From Planctomycetota bacterium (GTDB lineage Bacteria; Planctomycetota; UBA1135; GCA-002686595): DNA of 64,000 bases. The notes under the pieces were generated by a model that was not told the origin of the DNA, searched no databases, and was given only the letters and a program-made list of their open reading frames with translations. Location: assembly GCA_016709875.1 (NCBI GenBank), contig JADJLZ010000005.1, forward strand, positions 1 through 64,000, in the 5' to 3' direction. This document shows, one piece after another, positions 1 through 8,856 of this stretch. A program made the position numbers and the translations under genes. Numbering within the stretch: the stretch's first letter is position 1; each line of letters starts with the position of its first letter.

Positions 1-1253
1 AACCCGTGGCTGCCACGCACGAGCGTGGCCTCGACCGGGATGACGTCCATCAGGTAGCGCATCCCGAGCTTCTTCTGCGCCAGGCGCCGCGCGACGCGCA
101 GCGTGGGAAACGCGAGTTCGGGATCGAGGAAGAGCTCGCACGGGTCGTAGCCCGGCTTGCGGTGGATGTCGACGCTGCGCGCGAAGTCCGGCTCGGCGGC
201 CGTGTCGGTCCAGTAGTAGTACGTGAACCACGCATCGCGCTCGCTGAGCAGCACGAGATCGCCCGAGCGCGGATGGTCGATCCCGAACTCGCGCTGCGCT
301 TCGCGGTCGAGCACGCGCGCGACGCCCGGGAGCTTCGCGAGCAGGATGCGCGCCTCGGAGAGCGCGCGCTCGCCCTGCGTGTAGACGTGCGCGACCTGGT
401 GGTCCGCCACGGCGAAGGCGCGGCTCGCGAAGACGTCGAGCACCTCGCCCGCAGGTGTCGCTCGCGCGGCGAGCAGGCCGGCCTCGCGCAGTGCGCGGTT
501 GACGTGCACGGGGCGCGAGACGTCGACGAGACCGTACTCGCTGACGACGACGACGGCCGCGCCGGCGGCCTCCGCCGCCTGGACGAGGTCGCCGACCACG
601 CCGTCGATCTCGGTGAGCGCGCGCAGCGAGCGCTCGTCCTTGGGGCCGAAGCGCTGCAGGTCGTAATCCAGGTGCGGCAGGTAGGCGAGCGTCAGCGCCG
701 GCTTCTGCGTGCGCAGCGTGTGGATCGCGGCGTCGGCGATCCAGCGGCTGGAGGGCAGGCCCGATTTGGGGCCCCAGAAGTCGAAGAAGGGGAACGGGCC
801 GAGCGCCTCTTCCAGGCCCGCGCCGTAGCTCGCCGGTGCCGCGTACACGGCCGGGATCTTGCGCCCGTCGGCGGGGTAGAAGGGCCGCGGCGTGATCGAC
901 CACTCGACCTGCGCGCCGAGGTTCCACCACCAGAAGATCTTGGCGCAGCGGAAGCCGGGGAAGCGTTTCCTCGCCGCCTCGTAGACCTTTTCGCCCTCGA
1001 CCAGCGCGTTGGACTGGCGCCAGAGCGCGATCTCGGCGTAGTGCCTCGCGAACCAGCCGTTGCCGACCGCGCCGTGTCGCGCGGGCAGCTCGCCGGTGAG
1101 CAGCGTCGCCTGGGCGCTGCATGTGACCGCAGGCAGCACGCTGCTCATCGGCGCCGACGAGCCGCGCGCGGCGAGCGCGGAAAGGTTCGGCGTGCGCGCA
1201 CCCAGCTGGGCAGGCGTCAAGCCGACGACGTCGAGCAGCAGCACCGGTTTCAT
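1..1253 (-). CDS. Alkaline phosphatase superfamily (nucleotide pyrophosphatase/phosphodiesterase-like) protein, 3' end cut by window
   Basis: The frame is open from an ATG at 1253 to the left edge, so about 417 residues are visible and the C-terminus is missing. The N-terminus shows the family layout: LLLDVVG with a metal-binding Asp at residue 8, and LPAVTCSAQATLLTG, in which Thr44 is the expected catalytic nucleophile. Further on are a YLPHLDYDLQ segment and an IHRKPGYD segment that would supply more metal ligands. The usual SDHG metal motif reads SEYG here, so one Asp and one His are replaced. Enzymes of this superfamily hydrolyse phosphodiester or pyrophosphate bonds with two metal ions; the substrate cannot be read from sequence. 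No signal peptide is seen. The start lies 29 bases from a divergent Rieske gene. Confidence 0.8.
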   Translation of the reverse strand, partial: MKPVLLLDVVGLTPAQLGARTPNLSALAARGSSAPMSSVLPAVTCSAQATLLTGELPARHGAVGNGWFARHYAEIALWRQSNALVEGEKVYEAARKRFPGFRCAKIFWWWNLGAQVEWSITPRPFYPADGRKIPAVYAAPASYGAGLEEALGPFPFFDFWGPKSGLPSSRWIADAAIHTLRTQKPALTLAYLPHLDYDLQRFGPKDERSLRALTEIDGVVGDLVQAAEAAGAAVVVVSEYGLVDVSRPVHVNRALREAGLLAARATPAGEVLDVFASRAFAVADHQVAHVYTQGERALSEARILLAKLPGVARVLDREAQREFGIDHPRSGDLVLLSERDAWFTYYYWTDTAAEPDFARSVDIHRKPGYDPCELFLDPELAFPTLRVARRLAQKKLGMRYLMDVIPVEATLVRGSHG

Positions 1254-1260
1254 GGGCGGG

Positions 1261-1280
1261 GCGGGATGCTAGCATCCCGC
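1261..1280. promoter_or_regulatory. Perfect 20-bp palindrome between divergent genes
   Basis: The sequence gcgggatgct followed directly by its reverse complement occupies most of the 29-bp gap between the divergent phosphodiesterase-like and Rieske genes. It sits at the ribosome-binding position of both. It could be an operator for a dimeric regulator or an mRNA hairpin; the sequence does not decide between these. Confidence 0.4.
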
Positions 1281-1282
1281 GC

Positions 1283-1633
1283 ATGCTGGACTGGCTGCGA
1301 GGGTTGTTCCGCGGACGCGGGATCGTGATCGAGGGCACGGGCAAGCTCGCCGAGGGCCACTCGAAGAAGATCGACGTCGGCGATCCGCTCGCGGGCGGCA
1401 AGCAAGTCGTCTTGTGCCGCGTCGGCGGCAAGCTCTTCGCGCTTGACGCGCTCTGTCCGCACGAGGGCGGCCGCATCCACGACGGACCGCTCGCCGAGGG
1501 CAAGTACGCGGTCTGCCCGCTGCACAACTACAAGTTCGATCCGCGCACCGGCGCGTCGGTCGAAGTCGCGTGCAAGGCGGCCAAGCGCTACCAGGTCGCC
1601 GAAGAAGGCGGCAATGCCCGGCTCTGGGCCTGA
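1283..1633 (+). CDS. Rieske [2Fe-2S] domain protein (ferredoxin-like)
   Basis: This 116-residue protein is essentially a single Rieske domain. The cluster ligands are visible as CPH (Cys58, His60) and CPLH (Cys78, His81), with 17 residues between the pairs. It has no catalytic domain, signal peptide or membrane anchor, so it is most like small soluble Rieske ferredoxins that feed electrons to oxygenases or act as accessory electron carriers. No oxygenase lies next to it, so the partner is unknown. The ATG is at 1283, just after a 20-bp palindrome. A hairpin overlaps the stop codon. Confidence 0.88.
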   Translation: MLDWLRGLFRGRGIVIEGTGKLAEGHSKKIDVGDPLAGGKQVVLCRVGGKLFALDALCPHEGGRIHDGPLAEGKYAVCPLHNYKFDPRTGASVEVACKAAKRYQVAEEGGNARLWA

Positions 1634-1650
1634 CAGCCGCGCCTGTCAGG
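1629..1650 (+). terminator. Hairpin at the end of the Rieske gene
   Basis: An 8-bp perfect stem (cctgacag / ctgtcagg) with a 6-base loop begins just before the TGA stop of the Rieske gene and is followed by actttgtg. The position fits a terminator, but the T-tract is weak. Confidence 0.45.
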
Positions 1651-1768
1651 ACTTTGTGCGTAGTCGGGCATGCGTGTCCGATATCGGCTCCAGGGCTGTT
1701 TGGGAGTGCGCCGATCCATGCGGCGCCAACCCAGGAGCTTTACCCGCTCCGCATCCCCGGAGTCCGCT

Positions 1769-3118
1769 GTGGCCAACAACGAGTCCCTCGCATCCCAGTT
1801 CGCGATCACCTCTTCGAACCTCGCTCGCCGCCGCGAGTTCATCCGACTGGGCGAAGAGGAGCGCAATCTGCTGACGAAGCTCATCCCCTGGGCGAAGAAA
1901 GCCTCGCCCGAGATCGCGCGCGAGTTCTACGACTGGCAGTTCAGCTTCGGTCCGACGAAGAAGTTCTTCGGGCAGCAGGCGCAGCGCATGGGGCACGACC
2001 TCTCCTCGCTGCGGCGCGTGCTCGAGCAGAAGCAGGCGGAGTACCTGCTCAACGTCTTCGAGGGAGCGCGCACGAGCTGGGGAGTCGAGCACTTCGAGAA
2101 CCGCCTCAACGTCGGCCGCGTGCACGACGTGATCGACCTGCCGATGAAGTGGTACCTCGGCTCCTACACCGAGTTCGACCGGCTGATCCGCATCGCGCTG
2201 CGCGTCGAGATCCCCGACGGTGACGAGCGCGAGGCCGCGCTGGAGGCGATCCGCAAGGTCTTCAACTACGACATCCAGGCCGTCGTCGACTCGTACACGC
2301 TCTCGGTCTTCAAGACGATCGGCGTCCGCATGGCCGATTTCGACGTGCAGGGCGAGGAAGACCGCACCGAGTGCATCGCCGCGATCAAGAAGCGCCTGAC
2401 GACCGCGCTGCAGGAGATCGCGACCTGCGCCAGCACGCTGGGTTCGTCCTCGGCCGCGCTGGCCAGCATCAGCGAACAGTTCTCGTCCACCTCGACCGCG
2501 GTCGCCGCGGCGATGGAGGAGATGAGCGCCAGCATCAAGGAGATCGCGGGCAACTCGTCCTCGGCCTCCAAGGTCGCGCAGAACGCCGTGGTCAGCAGCA
2601 ACGAGGCCTCGGGCGCGATGGACACGCTCGGAGCCTCCAGCCGCGACATCCAGCAGGTGATCAAGCTGATCAGCTCGATCGCGGGCCAGACGAACCTGCT
2701 CGCGCTCAACGCGACGATCGAGGCCGCGCGCGCGGGCGAGGCCGGCAAGGGCTTCGCCGTGGTCGCCGCCGAGGTCAAGGAGCTCGCGCGCCAGACCGCC
2801 ACCGCGACCGGCGACATCGGCCGCATGATCGAGGCGATCCAGAGCGGCACCGCCGGCGCGACGCAGGGCATCGGCAACATCTCCGGCATCATCAAGGAGA
2901 TCAGCGAGTACGAGCACTCGATCGCCGCCGCGGTCGAGGAGCAGAGCACCGTGATCTCCGACATCAGCCGCAACGCGCAGGCCGCGTCGGCGAGCGCCAA
3001 CGAGACGCGCACCGCGGCCGAGGGCCTGCGCGACCTCGCGACGCGCCTCGACGGGCTCGTGCGGCAGTTCGACCTCAAGGACAGCCGTCCCGCCGCTCAC
3101 GCGGGACGTCCGCACTGA
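1769..3118 (+). CDS. Globin-coupled methyl-accepting chemotaxis protein (aerotaxis-type)
   Basis: The N-terminal 160 residues look like a protoglobin sensor, with the motif LNVGRVHDVIDLPMKWYLG; His119 is the expected proximal haem ligand. The C-terminal half is a cytoplasmic chemoreceptor signalling domain with the conserved hairpin tip AGQTNLLALNATIEAARAG. No membrane segment is present, so this is a soluble HemAT-like receptor expected to sense oxygen or another haem ligand and signal to CheA. The reading frame is open back to an ATG at 1670, but I chose GTG 1769 because a ggag ribosome-binding site lies six bases upstream and the globin fold starts soon after. No other che genes are in the window. 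Confidence 0.88.
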   Translation: MANNESLASQFAITSSNLARRREFIRLGEEERNLLTKLIPWAKKASPEIAREFYDWQFSFGPTKKFFGQQAQRMGHDLSSLRRVLEQKQAEYLLNVFEGARTSWGVEHFENRLNVGRVHDVIDLPMKWYLGSYTEFDRLIRIALRVEIPDGDEREAALEAIRKVFNYDIQAVVDSYTLSVFKTIGVRMADFDVQGEEDRTECIAAIKKRLTTALQEIATCASTLGSSSAALASISEQFSSTSTAVAAAMEEMSASIKEIAGNSSSASKVAQNAVVSSNEASGAMDTLGASSRDIQQVIKLISSIAGQTNLLALNATIEAARAGEAGKGFAVVAAEVKELARQTATATGDIGRMIEAIQSGTAGATQGIGNISGIIKEISEYEHSIAAAVEEQSTVISDISRNAQAASASANETRTAAEGLRDLATRLDGLVRQFDLKDSRPAAHAGRPH

Positions 3119-3178
3119 ACCTTCGAGTCGACAGGGTCCTTGCGGGGCGGCTCGCTCGGCGTTGTGATTCACGGCGCC

Positions 3179-3766
3179 ATGACTCGACCGCCCCGCATCC
3201 TCGCCTTCGCCGGCTCGCTCCGGCGTGACTCGCTCAACAAGAAGCTCGTGCGCATCGCCGCCGACGGCGCGCGCGCTGCCGGCGCGGAGGTGACGCTCGT
3301 CGACCTCAAGGAGCTGCCGCTGCCCGTGTACGACGGCGACCTCGAGGCGAGCGAGGGCTTGCCCGCCAACGCGAAGCAGCTGAAGGAGCTGATGAAGTCG
3401 CACGAGGGCTTCCTGATCTCCTCGCCCGAGTACAACAGCATGCCCAGCGGCGCGCTCAAGAACGCTCTCGATTGGGCCTCGCGCGCCGAACCGGGCGAGG
3501 CGCCGCTCGCGTGCTTCAAGGGCAAGCTGTGCGTGCTGATGAGCGCCTCGCCGGGCGCCCTGGGCGGCCTGCGCGCGCTGCCCGTGCTGCGCAACATGCT
3601 GCTCAACATCCACGTGATCGTGCTGCCCGACCAGCTCGGGCTGATGAAGGCGCACGAGGCTTTCGACGAGGCCGGGAAGCTCAAGGATCCCAAGCAGCAG
3701 GCCCAGGCGGAGGGCCTCGGAGCGCGCCTGGCGGACATGCTGCGGCGCCTCTCCGCTTCTGGCTGA
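3179..3766 (+). CDS. NAD(P)H-dependent FMN reductase / quinone reductase family protein
   Basis: This 195-residue flavodoxin-like protein has the phosphate-binding loop GSLRRDSLNKK near the N-terminus and the family signature SPEYNSMPSGALKNALDW. Enzymes of this family use NADPH to reduce FMN, quinones, azo dyes or chromate; the physiological substrate here is not predictable. The ATG at 3179 is preferred over an upstream GTG at 3140, because the conserved beta strand (RILAFAGSLR) begins just after it. It stands alone between the chemoreceptor and a secreted protein gene. Confidence 0.85.
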   Translation: MTRPPRILAFAGSLRRDSLNKKLVRIAADGARAAGAEVTLVDLKELPLPVYDGDLEASEGLPANAKQLKELMKSHEGFLISSPEYNSMPSGALKNALDWASRAEPGEAPLACFKGKLCVLMSASPGALGGLRALPVLRNMLLNIHVIVLPDQLGLMKAHEAFDEAGKLKDPKQQAQAEGLGARLADMLRRLSASG

Positions 3767-3822
3767 GCGTGTTATCCTTTGCGGCTCGCCCGCTCACCCT
3801 GACCCCGTTTCGAGACCCCAGC

Positions 3823-5586
3823 ATGATCCGCAGCCGCGCCCTTTTCGTATCCCTCGCCCTCTCGCTCCTCGCGCTCTCCGCCGGCGCCGGCACGCGCTAC
3901 GTCGACGCTGCGCTCGCTAGCGGCGCGAACGACGGTTCGAGCTGGACGAACGCCTACCAGGGCTCGAACGGCCTGCAGCTGGCGCTCACCGCGGCCGTCT
4001 CCGGCGACGAGATCTGGGTCGCGCAGGGCAGCTACGAGCCGACCGCCGGCGCGACGCGCTCGATCTACTTCCAGTTGCGCAACGGGGTCGCGATCTACGG
4101 CGGCTTCGCGGGCGGCGAGCTCACGCTCGACCAGCGCGACGTCGCTGCGCACGTCGCAATCCTGACCGCGGACCTGAATGGCGACGACGGCACGACCGGC
4201 TTCGCGGAAAACAGCTACCACGTCGTCGACGCCTCGGGCACGAACGCGACCGCCGTGCTCGACGGCTTCACCGTGCGCGGCGGCAACGCCAACCTCGGCT
4301 CGGCCAACCAGGACCGCGGCGGCGGCATCCTGTGCGTCGGCGGCGCGAGCCCGACCGTGCGCAACTGCATCTTCCGCGAGAACCGCTGCACCTTCGGCGG
4401 TGGGGCCGGCTACATCAATGCCTCCGCGCCGAGCTTCACGGACTGCCGCTTCGAGAACAACCTCGGCTCGAACTTCGGCGGCGCCTTCGACATGGCGACC
4501 AACGTGACGGCGAGCTTCACGCGCTGTGTCTTCAGCGGCAACAGCGCGGCGCGCGCCGGCGGCGTCGAGATCTTCGGCAGCTCGACGGTCAAGCTCACCA
4601 ACTGCGTCTTCCGCAACAACACCTCGACCGGCAGCGGCGGCGGCGGAGCGATCTTCATCAGCAGCTCGAGCCCGGTGATCCGCAACTGCACGATCGTCGG
4701 CAACCACTCGACCGTCAACGCGACCGCGGGCATCCTTGCCTCGCCGCTCTTCGCCGCCTCGAACAACCTGATCTACTTCAACGACGGCCCCGGCGGCGCG
4801 CAGAACCTGGTCAACAACATGAGCGGCGTGAGCTGCACCTACAGCTGCGTCCAGGGCGGCGCGGCGGGCACCGGCAACGTCTCGGCCGATCCGCAGCTTG
4901 CGAACCTCGGCTCGGGCGACGTTCACCTGGGCCCGCTCTCGCCCTGCGCCGACGCGGGCAGCAACCCGGCCGTGCCCGTCGGCACGACCACCGATCTCGA
5001 GGGCAACCCGCGCTTCGCCGATGCACCCGGCGTGCCCGACACGGGCCTGGGCTCCAGCCCGCTGGTCGACATCGGCGCCTACGAGCTGCAGAACACGCTC
5101 TACACGCTCTTCTGCGCGGGCGATGGCTCGCTCGCCACGCCTTGCCCCTGCGGCAACACGGCGCCCACTGGCCACGGCTGCCTCAACTCCGACTTCTTCT
5201 CGCAGGGAGCGCTGCTGCTCGCCGCGGGCAGCGCCACGCCCGACACAGTCGTGCTCACGAGCTCGGAGATGATTGCGAGCGCCTCGTGCATCTTTCTGCA
5301 GGGCAACCAGCAGAACGCGAGCGGAGCGGTCTTCGGCGACGGCGTGCGCTGCGTCGCGGGCACACTCAAGCGTCTGTACACGAAGAGCGCCTCCGGCGGC
5401 GTGGCGAGCGCCCCGGGCGTCGGCGATCCCTCGATCAGCGCGCGCTCGGCGTCGCTGGGCGACACGATCGCGCCCGGCAGCCAGCGCTTCTACCAGGTCT
5501 ACTACCGCGACCCCGCGCCGAGCTTCTGCCCCTCGCCGCAGGGCAACACCTGGAACATCTCCAGCGGCGTGATCCTGAACTGGTGA
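3823..5586 (+). CDS. Secreted right-handed beta-helix protein with Cys-rich C-terminal module
   Basis: The 587-residue product starts with a signal peptide (LFVSLALSLLALSAGAG). Next comes TRYVDAALASG and a parallel beta-helix rich in GG and N ladders (for example NCIFRENRCTFGGG, NCVFRNNTSTGSGG), as in polymorphic-outer-membrane-type and pectate-lyase-like repeats. The helix closes with LVDIGAYEL, typical of choice-of-anchor Q proteins. It is followed by a roughly 155-residue module beginning LFCAGDGSLATPCPCGN and ending in QRFYQVYYRD and a final Trp. The same module ends five beta-propeller proteins in this window. The protein is expected outside the cell; no catalytic residues were recognised. 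A DUF2785-like gene starts 2 bases after its stop. Confidence 0.85.
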   Translation: MIRSRALFVSLALSLLALSAGAGTRYVDAALASGANDGSSWTNAYQGSNGLQLALTAAVSGDEIWVAQGSYEPTAGATRSIYFQLRNGVAIYGGFAGGELTLDQRDVAAHVAILTADLNGDDGTTGFAENSYHVVDASGTNATAVLDGFTVRGGNANLGSANQDRGGGILCVGGASPTVRNCIFRENRCTFGGGAGYINASAPSFTDCRFENNLGSNFGGAFDMATNVTASFTRCVFSGNSAARAGGVEIFGSSTVKLTNCVFRNNTSTGSGGGGAIFISSSSPVIRNCTIVGNHSTVNATAGILASPLFAASNNLIYFNDGPGGAQNLVNNMSGVSCTYSCVQGGAAGTGNVSADPQLANLGSGDVHLGPLSPCADAGSNPAVPVGTTTDLEGNPRFADAPGVPDTGLGSSPLVDIGAYELQNTLYTLFCAGDGSLATPCPCGNTAPTGHGCLNSDFFSQGALLLAAGSATPDTVVLTSSEMIASASCIFLQGNQQNASGAVFGDGVRCVAGTLKRLYTKSASGGVASAPGVGDPSISARSASLGDTIAPGSQRFYQVYYRDPAPSFCPSPQGNTWNISSGVILNW

Positions 5587-5588
5587 GC

Positions 5589-6488
5589 ATGCGCGCGCTC
5601 GCCCTGCTGTTCGCGTTCCTGCCGCTCTCGTGCAGGAGTGCGGGGGCAGGTGCGCTCGCGAGCGCGCACGACAAGCCCTTCTGGCGCGCGATCGTCGCGG
5701 CGAATTACGCTCCGCCGCAGGGCGCGGACGTTCCGGAGCTCGCGCGCGAGCTCGCGGCGACGGCGGGATCGACCGATCCGGAGTTGCGCGACGAGCTGGG
5801 CTTCGAGATCTCTTCGCGCTGGGTCCGCCGGCCGGGGATCCTCGGCGACGAGGACGTGCGCGCGCTCTTGAACGAGCACCTCGAGCACATCCACGAGGGA
5901 CTCGGCGAGGGAGAGGGCGATGGAGTGTTCCTGCGCGCCTTCTCCGCGCTGCACCTCGCGCAATTCGTCGCGCGCGACCTGCGCACGCCGTATCTCGACG
6001 ACGAGCAGCGCGCACGACTGGTGCACGCGGCCTGCAGGGTGCTGCGCGAAGAGCGCGACCGGCGAGGGTGGGTCGTGGGCAAGGGCTGGGCGCACGCGAT
6101 CGCGCACTCGGCCGACCTGCTCGCGAACCTCGCGCGCGAGCCGCAGCTCACGCCGCAGCTGCAGAGCATGATGCTCGACGCGCTCGATGGCGCTCTCGAG
6201 GGCGCCTACAGCTTCGGCGAGAGTGGCAGGCTCGCGGCGGTGCTCGCGTACCTCGCGACGCGCGCGGATTTCGTCGAGCCCGAGCTCGAGCGGCACCTCG
6301 CGCAGTGGGCGCGGGAGGCCAAGGAGGTCTGGACGACGCAGCCCTTCGACCCGGCGGCCTTCCACAAGGCGGAGAACGTGAAGAGCCTGCTGAAGGACGT
6401 GCTGCTGGGCATCCTGCTCGACCCCAAGGCGAGCGAGAGCGAGCGCAAGGCCGCCGACGCGATCCGCGCGGCGTTCTTCGGGGGCTGA
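5589..6488 (+). CDS. DUF2785-like protein, probable lipoprotein
   Basis: This 299-residue protein has an N-terminal hydrophobic stretch ending LPLSC, a plausible but non-canonical lipobox. The rest is helical and contains GWVVGKGWAHAIAHSADLL, which resembles the conserved core of DUF2785 proteins (function unknown). The ATG at 5589 comes right after the stop of the beta-helix gene, so the two are probably cotranscribed. A GTG at 5583 overlapping that stop is an alternative start. Function is unknown. Confidence 0.7.
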   Translation: MRALALLFAFLPLSCRSAGAGALASAHDKPFWRAIVAANYAPPQGADVPELARELAATAGSTDPELRDELGFEISSRWVRRPGILGDEDVRALLNEHLEHIHEGLGEGEGDGVFLRAFSALHLAQFVARDLRTPYLDDEQRARLVHAACRVLREERDRRGWVVGKGWAHAIAHSADLLANLAREPQLTPQLQSMMLDALDGALEGAYSFGESGRLAAVLAYLATRADFVEPELERHLAQWAREAKEVWTTQPFDPAAFHKAENVKSLLKDVLLGILLDPKASESERKAADAIRAAFFGG

Positions 6489-6530
6489 GCGGGATCAGCG
6501 CGTGTGAAGGATGACGCGCGGGTCAGGGCT

Positions 6531-8387
6531 CTACGGCGCGTAGACGACGGTTCCGCTCTGGGTTGCGTTGTAGGTGCTGGTGGCGGCGCAGCCTCCGAGC
6601 ACGAGCGGGTCGCGGTAGTAGACGAGGAAGACCCGCGTCTCTCCGAGGGTGATCGCGACCCCGAGCTGTGCACAACGCGCGGAGACCGTCGGATCGGAGG
6701 CGGCGAGGTCCGGTACGAGGACCGCTCCGTTGTGGGCGGTCTTGGTGTAGAGGCGGCGGAGAGTTCCGCCGACGCAGCGCACACCTTGGCCGAACGGGGC
6801 GCCCGACGCGAGGACGCTGTCGCCTTCGAGCAGGATGCTGGTCGCGTTGGGCTTCTCGCCGGTGGTGCTGAAGGCGAGCGTGTCCGCGGAGAGGGATGCC
6901 ACGCCGCTCGCGGCGAGCATGGCGCCGCCGGTGGCGGAGGAGTTGTCGCAACCGCGGCCGGGAGAGGCGGGCGGGTTGTTGCACGGACAGTCGAGCACCG
7001 CGGCGTCGAGCGGATCGCAGATGCTGGTGAACGAGCTTGCGTAGCGGTCGTAGAGGAAGACGTCGGTGTTCGCGTTCGTGTCGTTGGGGACGAGGTCAGG
7101 CGACGTGCTGCGGAACACGATGTAGCGCGCATCGGGGGAGATCGACGGCACGTCCGCACCTTGGCCGGGAATGGAGCCGTCATAGCAGTAGCTGGCGTAC
7201 TCGGTCGTGCCGAGCTGGCGGTCGCGGATCCAGATGCCGGAGGCCGGGGACGGAAGGGGGAACACACCCCTAAACGCGACGAAGCGGCCATCCGGAGAAA
7301 GGACCGGGTATTGAGCATTCGCCGTGCCCTGTGCCCCGTTGCTGGAGCAGCTGACGAGCTCAGTGGTTCCGCTGCTCCGATCTCGCACGAAGACATCCCA
7401 AGCGGAATTCAAATCGCTTGCAATCAAGTTGGAGGCCGTGCTGAGGAAGGACACGTAGCGGCCATCCGCGGAAAGCGAGGCCTGTGCTGAGTCTCCATTT
7501 CCGAGTTGTCCCGCCGAACTGGCGCTGACGAGCTCGGTCGACCCCGTCAGCCGATCGCGCAGGAATGTGTCGTAGTGAGCGTTAGTGTCGCCGGACACTA
7601 GGTTTGTAGCTGTGCTGTCGAATGAGACGAATCGGGCGTCCGGAGTGATACTCGCGTACTCACTGGTTCCGTTGCTCTGGCTGCCCCCGCTCGAAACGCT
7701 GATGCGCTCCGTCGCACCCGTGACGCGATCGTGCACGAAAATGTCCGCGGTGTTGTTCGTGTCCCCTGGCACGAGGTTCGACGCAAGGCTGGAGAAGGCT
7801 ACGTAACGCCCGTCGTCCGTGACGACGGGATGGAAGCAACCACCGTTTCCCTGCACTCCGTTCGAATCGACGCTGACGAGCTCGGTGGTCCCGTTGAGGC
7901 GATCGCGGAGAATGATGTGCCACGCTCCATTCGTGCCTCCGGGGACGAGGTTGGTCGAGTCGGTCTGGAATACCACGAAGCGCGCATCGCGGCTCATTGC
8001 CAGGCCCCATCCGCCCGAGTGTGCGTTCGCTTGGCCGCCATTCGAGCTCACGCTCACGCGCTCCGTCGTCCTGTTGAGTCGGTCGCGCACGAAGACATCC
8101 CAGGCACCGTTGGTATCGCCGGGGACGATGTCCGCCGCCGGCGACATGAAAGCCACGAAGCGGCCGTCGGCCGACACCGAGTTGGAAGGCGGCACGGGCA
8201 GTTCGCCTCCGAATCCCGCCTGAGATCCAGTGTGGGTCACGCTCACGCGCTCGGTCACTTGGGCAGGGGATGTCGCCGCGAGCACGGCCATTCCGAGCGC
8301 GAGCATGAGTCGCTTCGTGGCGACCGGGGATCGCCCTGGGGCTGCGTTCGAGCGGGAACCTGCGAGAGCCTGGATCGAGAACTTCAT
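6531..8387 (-). CDS. Secreted TolB-like beta-propeller (PD40) protein with Cys-rich C-terminal module
   Basis: The start is ATG 8387, with ggagg six to ten bases upstream. The 618-residue product has a long signal sequence (hydrophobic core LMLALGMAVLAATSPAQ). It then has about nine repeats of roughly 47 residues of the form DGRFVAF..S.A.NLVPGDTN..DVFVRDR..GTTERVSV, the PD40/WD40-like propeller repeat. The GDTN..D part resembles an Asp/Asn calcium loop. The last 150 residues are the six-cysteine module (CDP, CPCNN, GRGCDNS, GQGVRC, LGGC). The function is likely extracellular or cell-surface; no enzymatic motif was seen. The variant C-terminal subtype (CDP rather than GDGS) matches the protein at 47203-49071. 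Confidence 0.85.
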   Translation of the reverse strand: MKFSIQALAGSRSNAAPGRSPVATKRLMLALGMAVLAATSPAQVTERVSVTHTGSQAGFGGELPVPPSNSVSADGRFVAFMSPAADIVPGDTNGAWDVFVRDRLNRTTERVSVSSNGGQANAHSGGWGLAMSRDARFVVFQTDSTNLVPGGTNGAWHIILRDRLNGTTELVSVDSNGVQGNGGCFHPVVTDDGRYVAFSSLASNLVPGDTNNTADIFVHDRVTGATERISVSSGGSQSNGTSEYASITPDARFVSFDSTATNLVSGDTNAHYDTFLRDRLTGSTELVSASSAGQLGNGDSAQASLSADGRYVSFLSTASNLIASDLNSAWDVFVRDRSSGTTELVSCSSNGAQGTANAQYPVLSPDGRFVAFRGVFPLPSPASGIWIRDRQLGTTEYASYCYDGSIPGQGADVPSISPDARYIVFRSTSPDLVPNDTNANTDVFLYDRYASSFTSICDPLDAAVLDCPCNNPPASPGRGCDNSSATGGAMLAASGVASLSADTLAFSTTGEKPNATSILLEGDSVLASGAPFGQGVRCVGGTLRRLYTKTAHNGAVLVPDLAASDPTVSARCAQLGVAITLGETRVFLVYYRDPLVLGGCAATSTYNATQSGTVVYAP

Positions 8388-8425
8388 GGTGCCTCCGCGC
8401 TGTGGGAATCTCAGCGATTTCTTGA

Positions 8426-8452
8426 AGCATACGCTTGACAGGGGGGGGGCAA
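8426..8452 (-). promoter_or_regulatory. Candidate promoter with a C9 tract in the spacer
   Basis: On the minus strand TTGCCC (8447-8452) and TATGCT (8426-8431) are separated by 15 bases, which include most of a run of nine C (8441-8449). It lies about 40 bases upstream of the beta-propeller gene. Both hexamers match the sigma-70 consensus at 4 of 6 positions, so this is only a candidate. Confidence 0.3.
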
Positions 8453-8513
8453 CCGTCACGCTTCGGTTTCTCGGCGGGGGTCGGCGCGCTCCGCTTGCAA
8501 AGTCTGCGCTCCG

Positions 8514-8789
8514 TCAGGATGCATGCGATCTCGCGTGCCGGATCCTGCCCTCCACCTCGGGGACGGCATTCACCCAGCGCAACTCGATCTCGGGGTGCGC
8601 GTTCGCGTAGACCCGGAAGATCTCGTCGGCGAAGGCCGGCCCGATGGTCTCGACGCCCGAGCAATCCAAGGTCACATTCCGGGACTGGCCGCAGCGCGCC
8701 ATCACACGCTTCGCCTGCGAGCGTGCGAAGAGAACTGTTCCTTCCTGGGTCGCCAGAGCTACGAGGGTCTCGGCCGGACGCGATGACAT
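8514..8789 (-). CDS. STAS-like domain protein (DUF4325-type)
   Basis: The 91-residue product has the pattern VTLDCSGVETIGPAFADEIF, typical of DUF4325 STAS-like proteins. These resemble anti-anti-sigma factors and are usually encoded beside a histidine-kinase-like ATPase partner. No such partner is next to it here, so it may act with a protein encoded elsewhere. The ATG at 8789 is the only sensible start. It follows a degenerate copy of a molybdopterin oxidoreductase gene end. Confidence 0.7.
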   Translation of the reverse strand: MSSRPAETLVALATQEGTVLFARSQAKRVMARCGQSRNVTLDCSGVETIGPAFADEIFRVYANAHPEIELRWVNAVPEVEGRIRHARSHAS

Positions 8790-8856
8790 TCGGGGGCATT
8801 CTACTCCATGGCATTGTCAACGTGCTGGCGGTGCGCGGTTGACCATGCGCAGCAGA

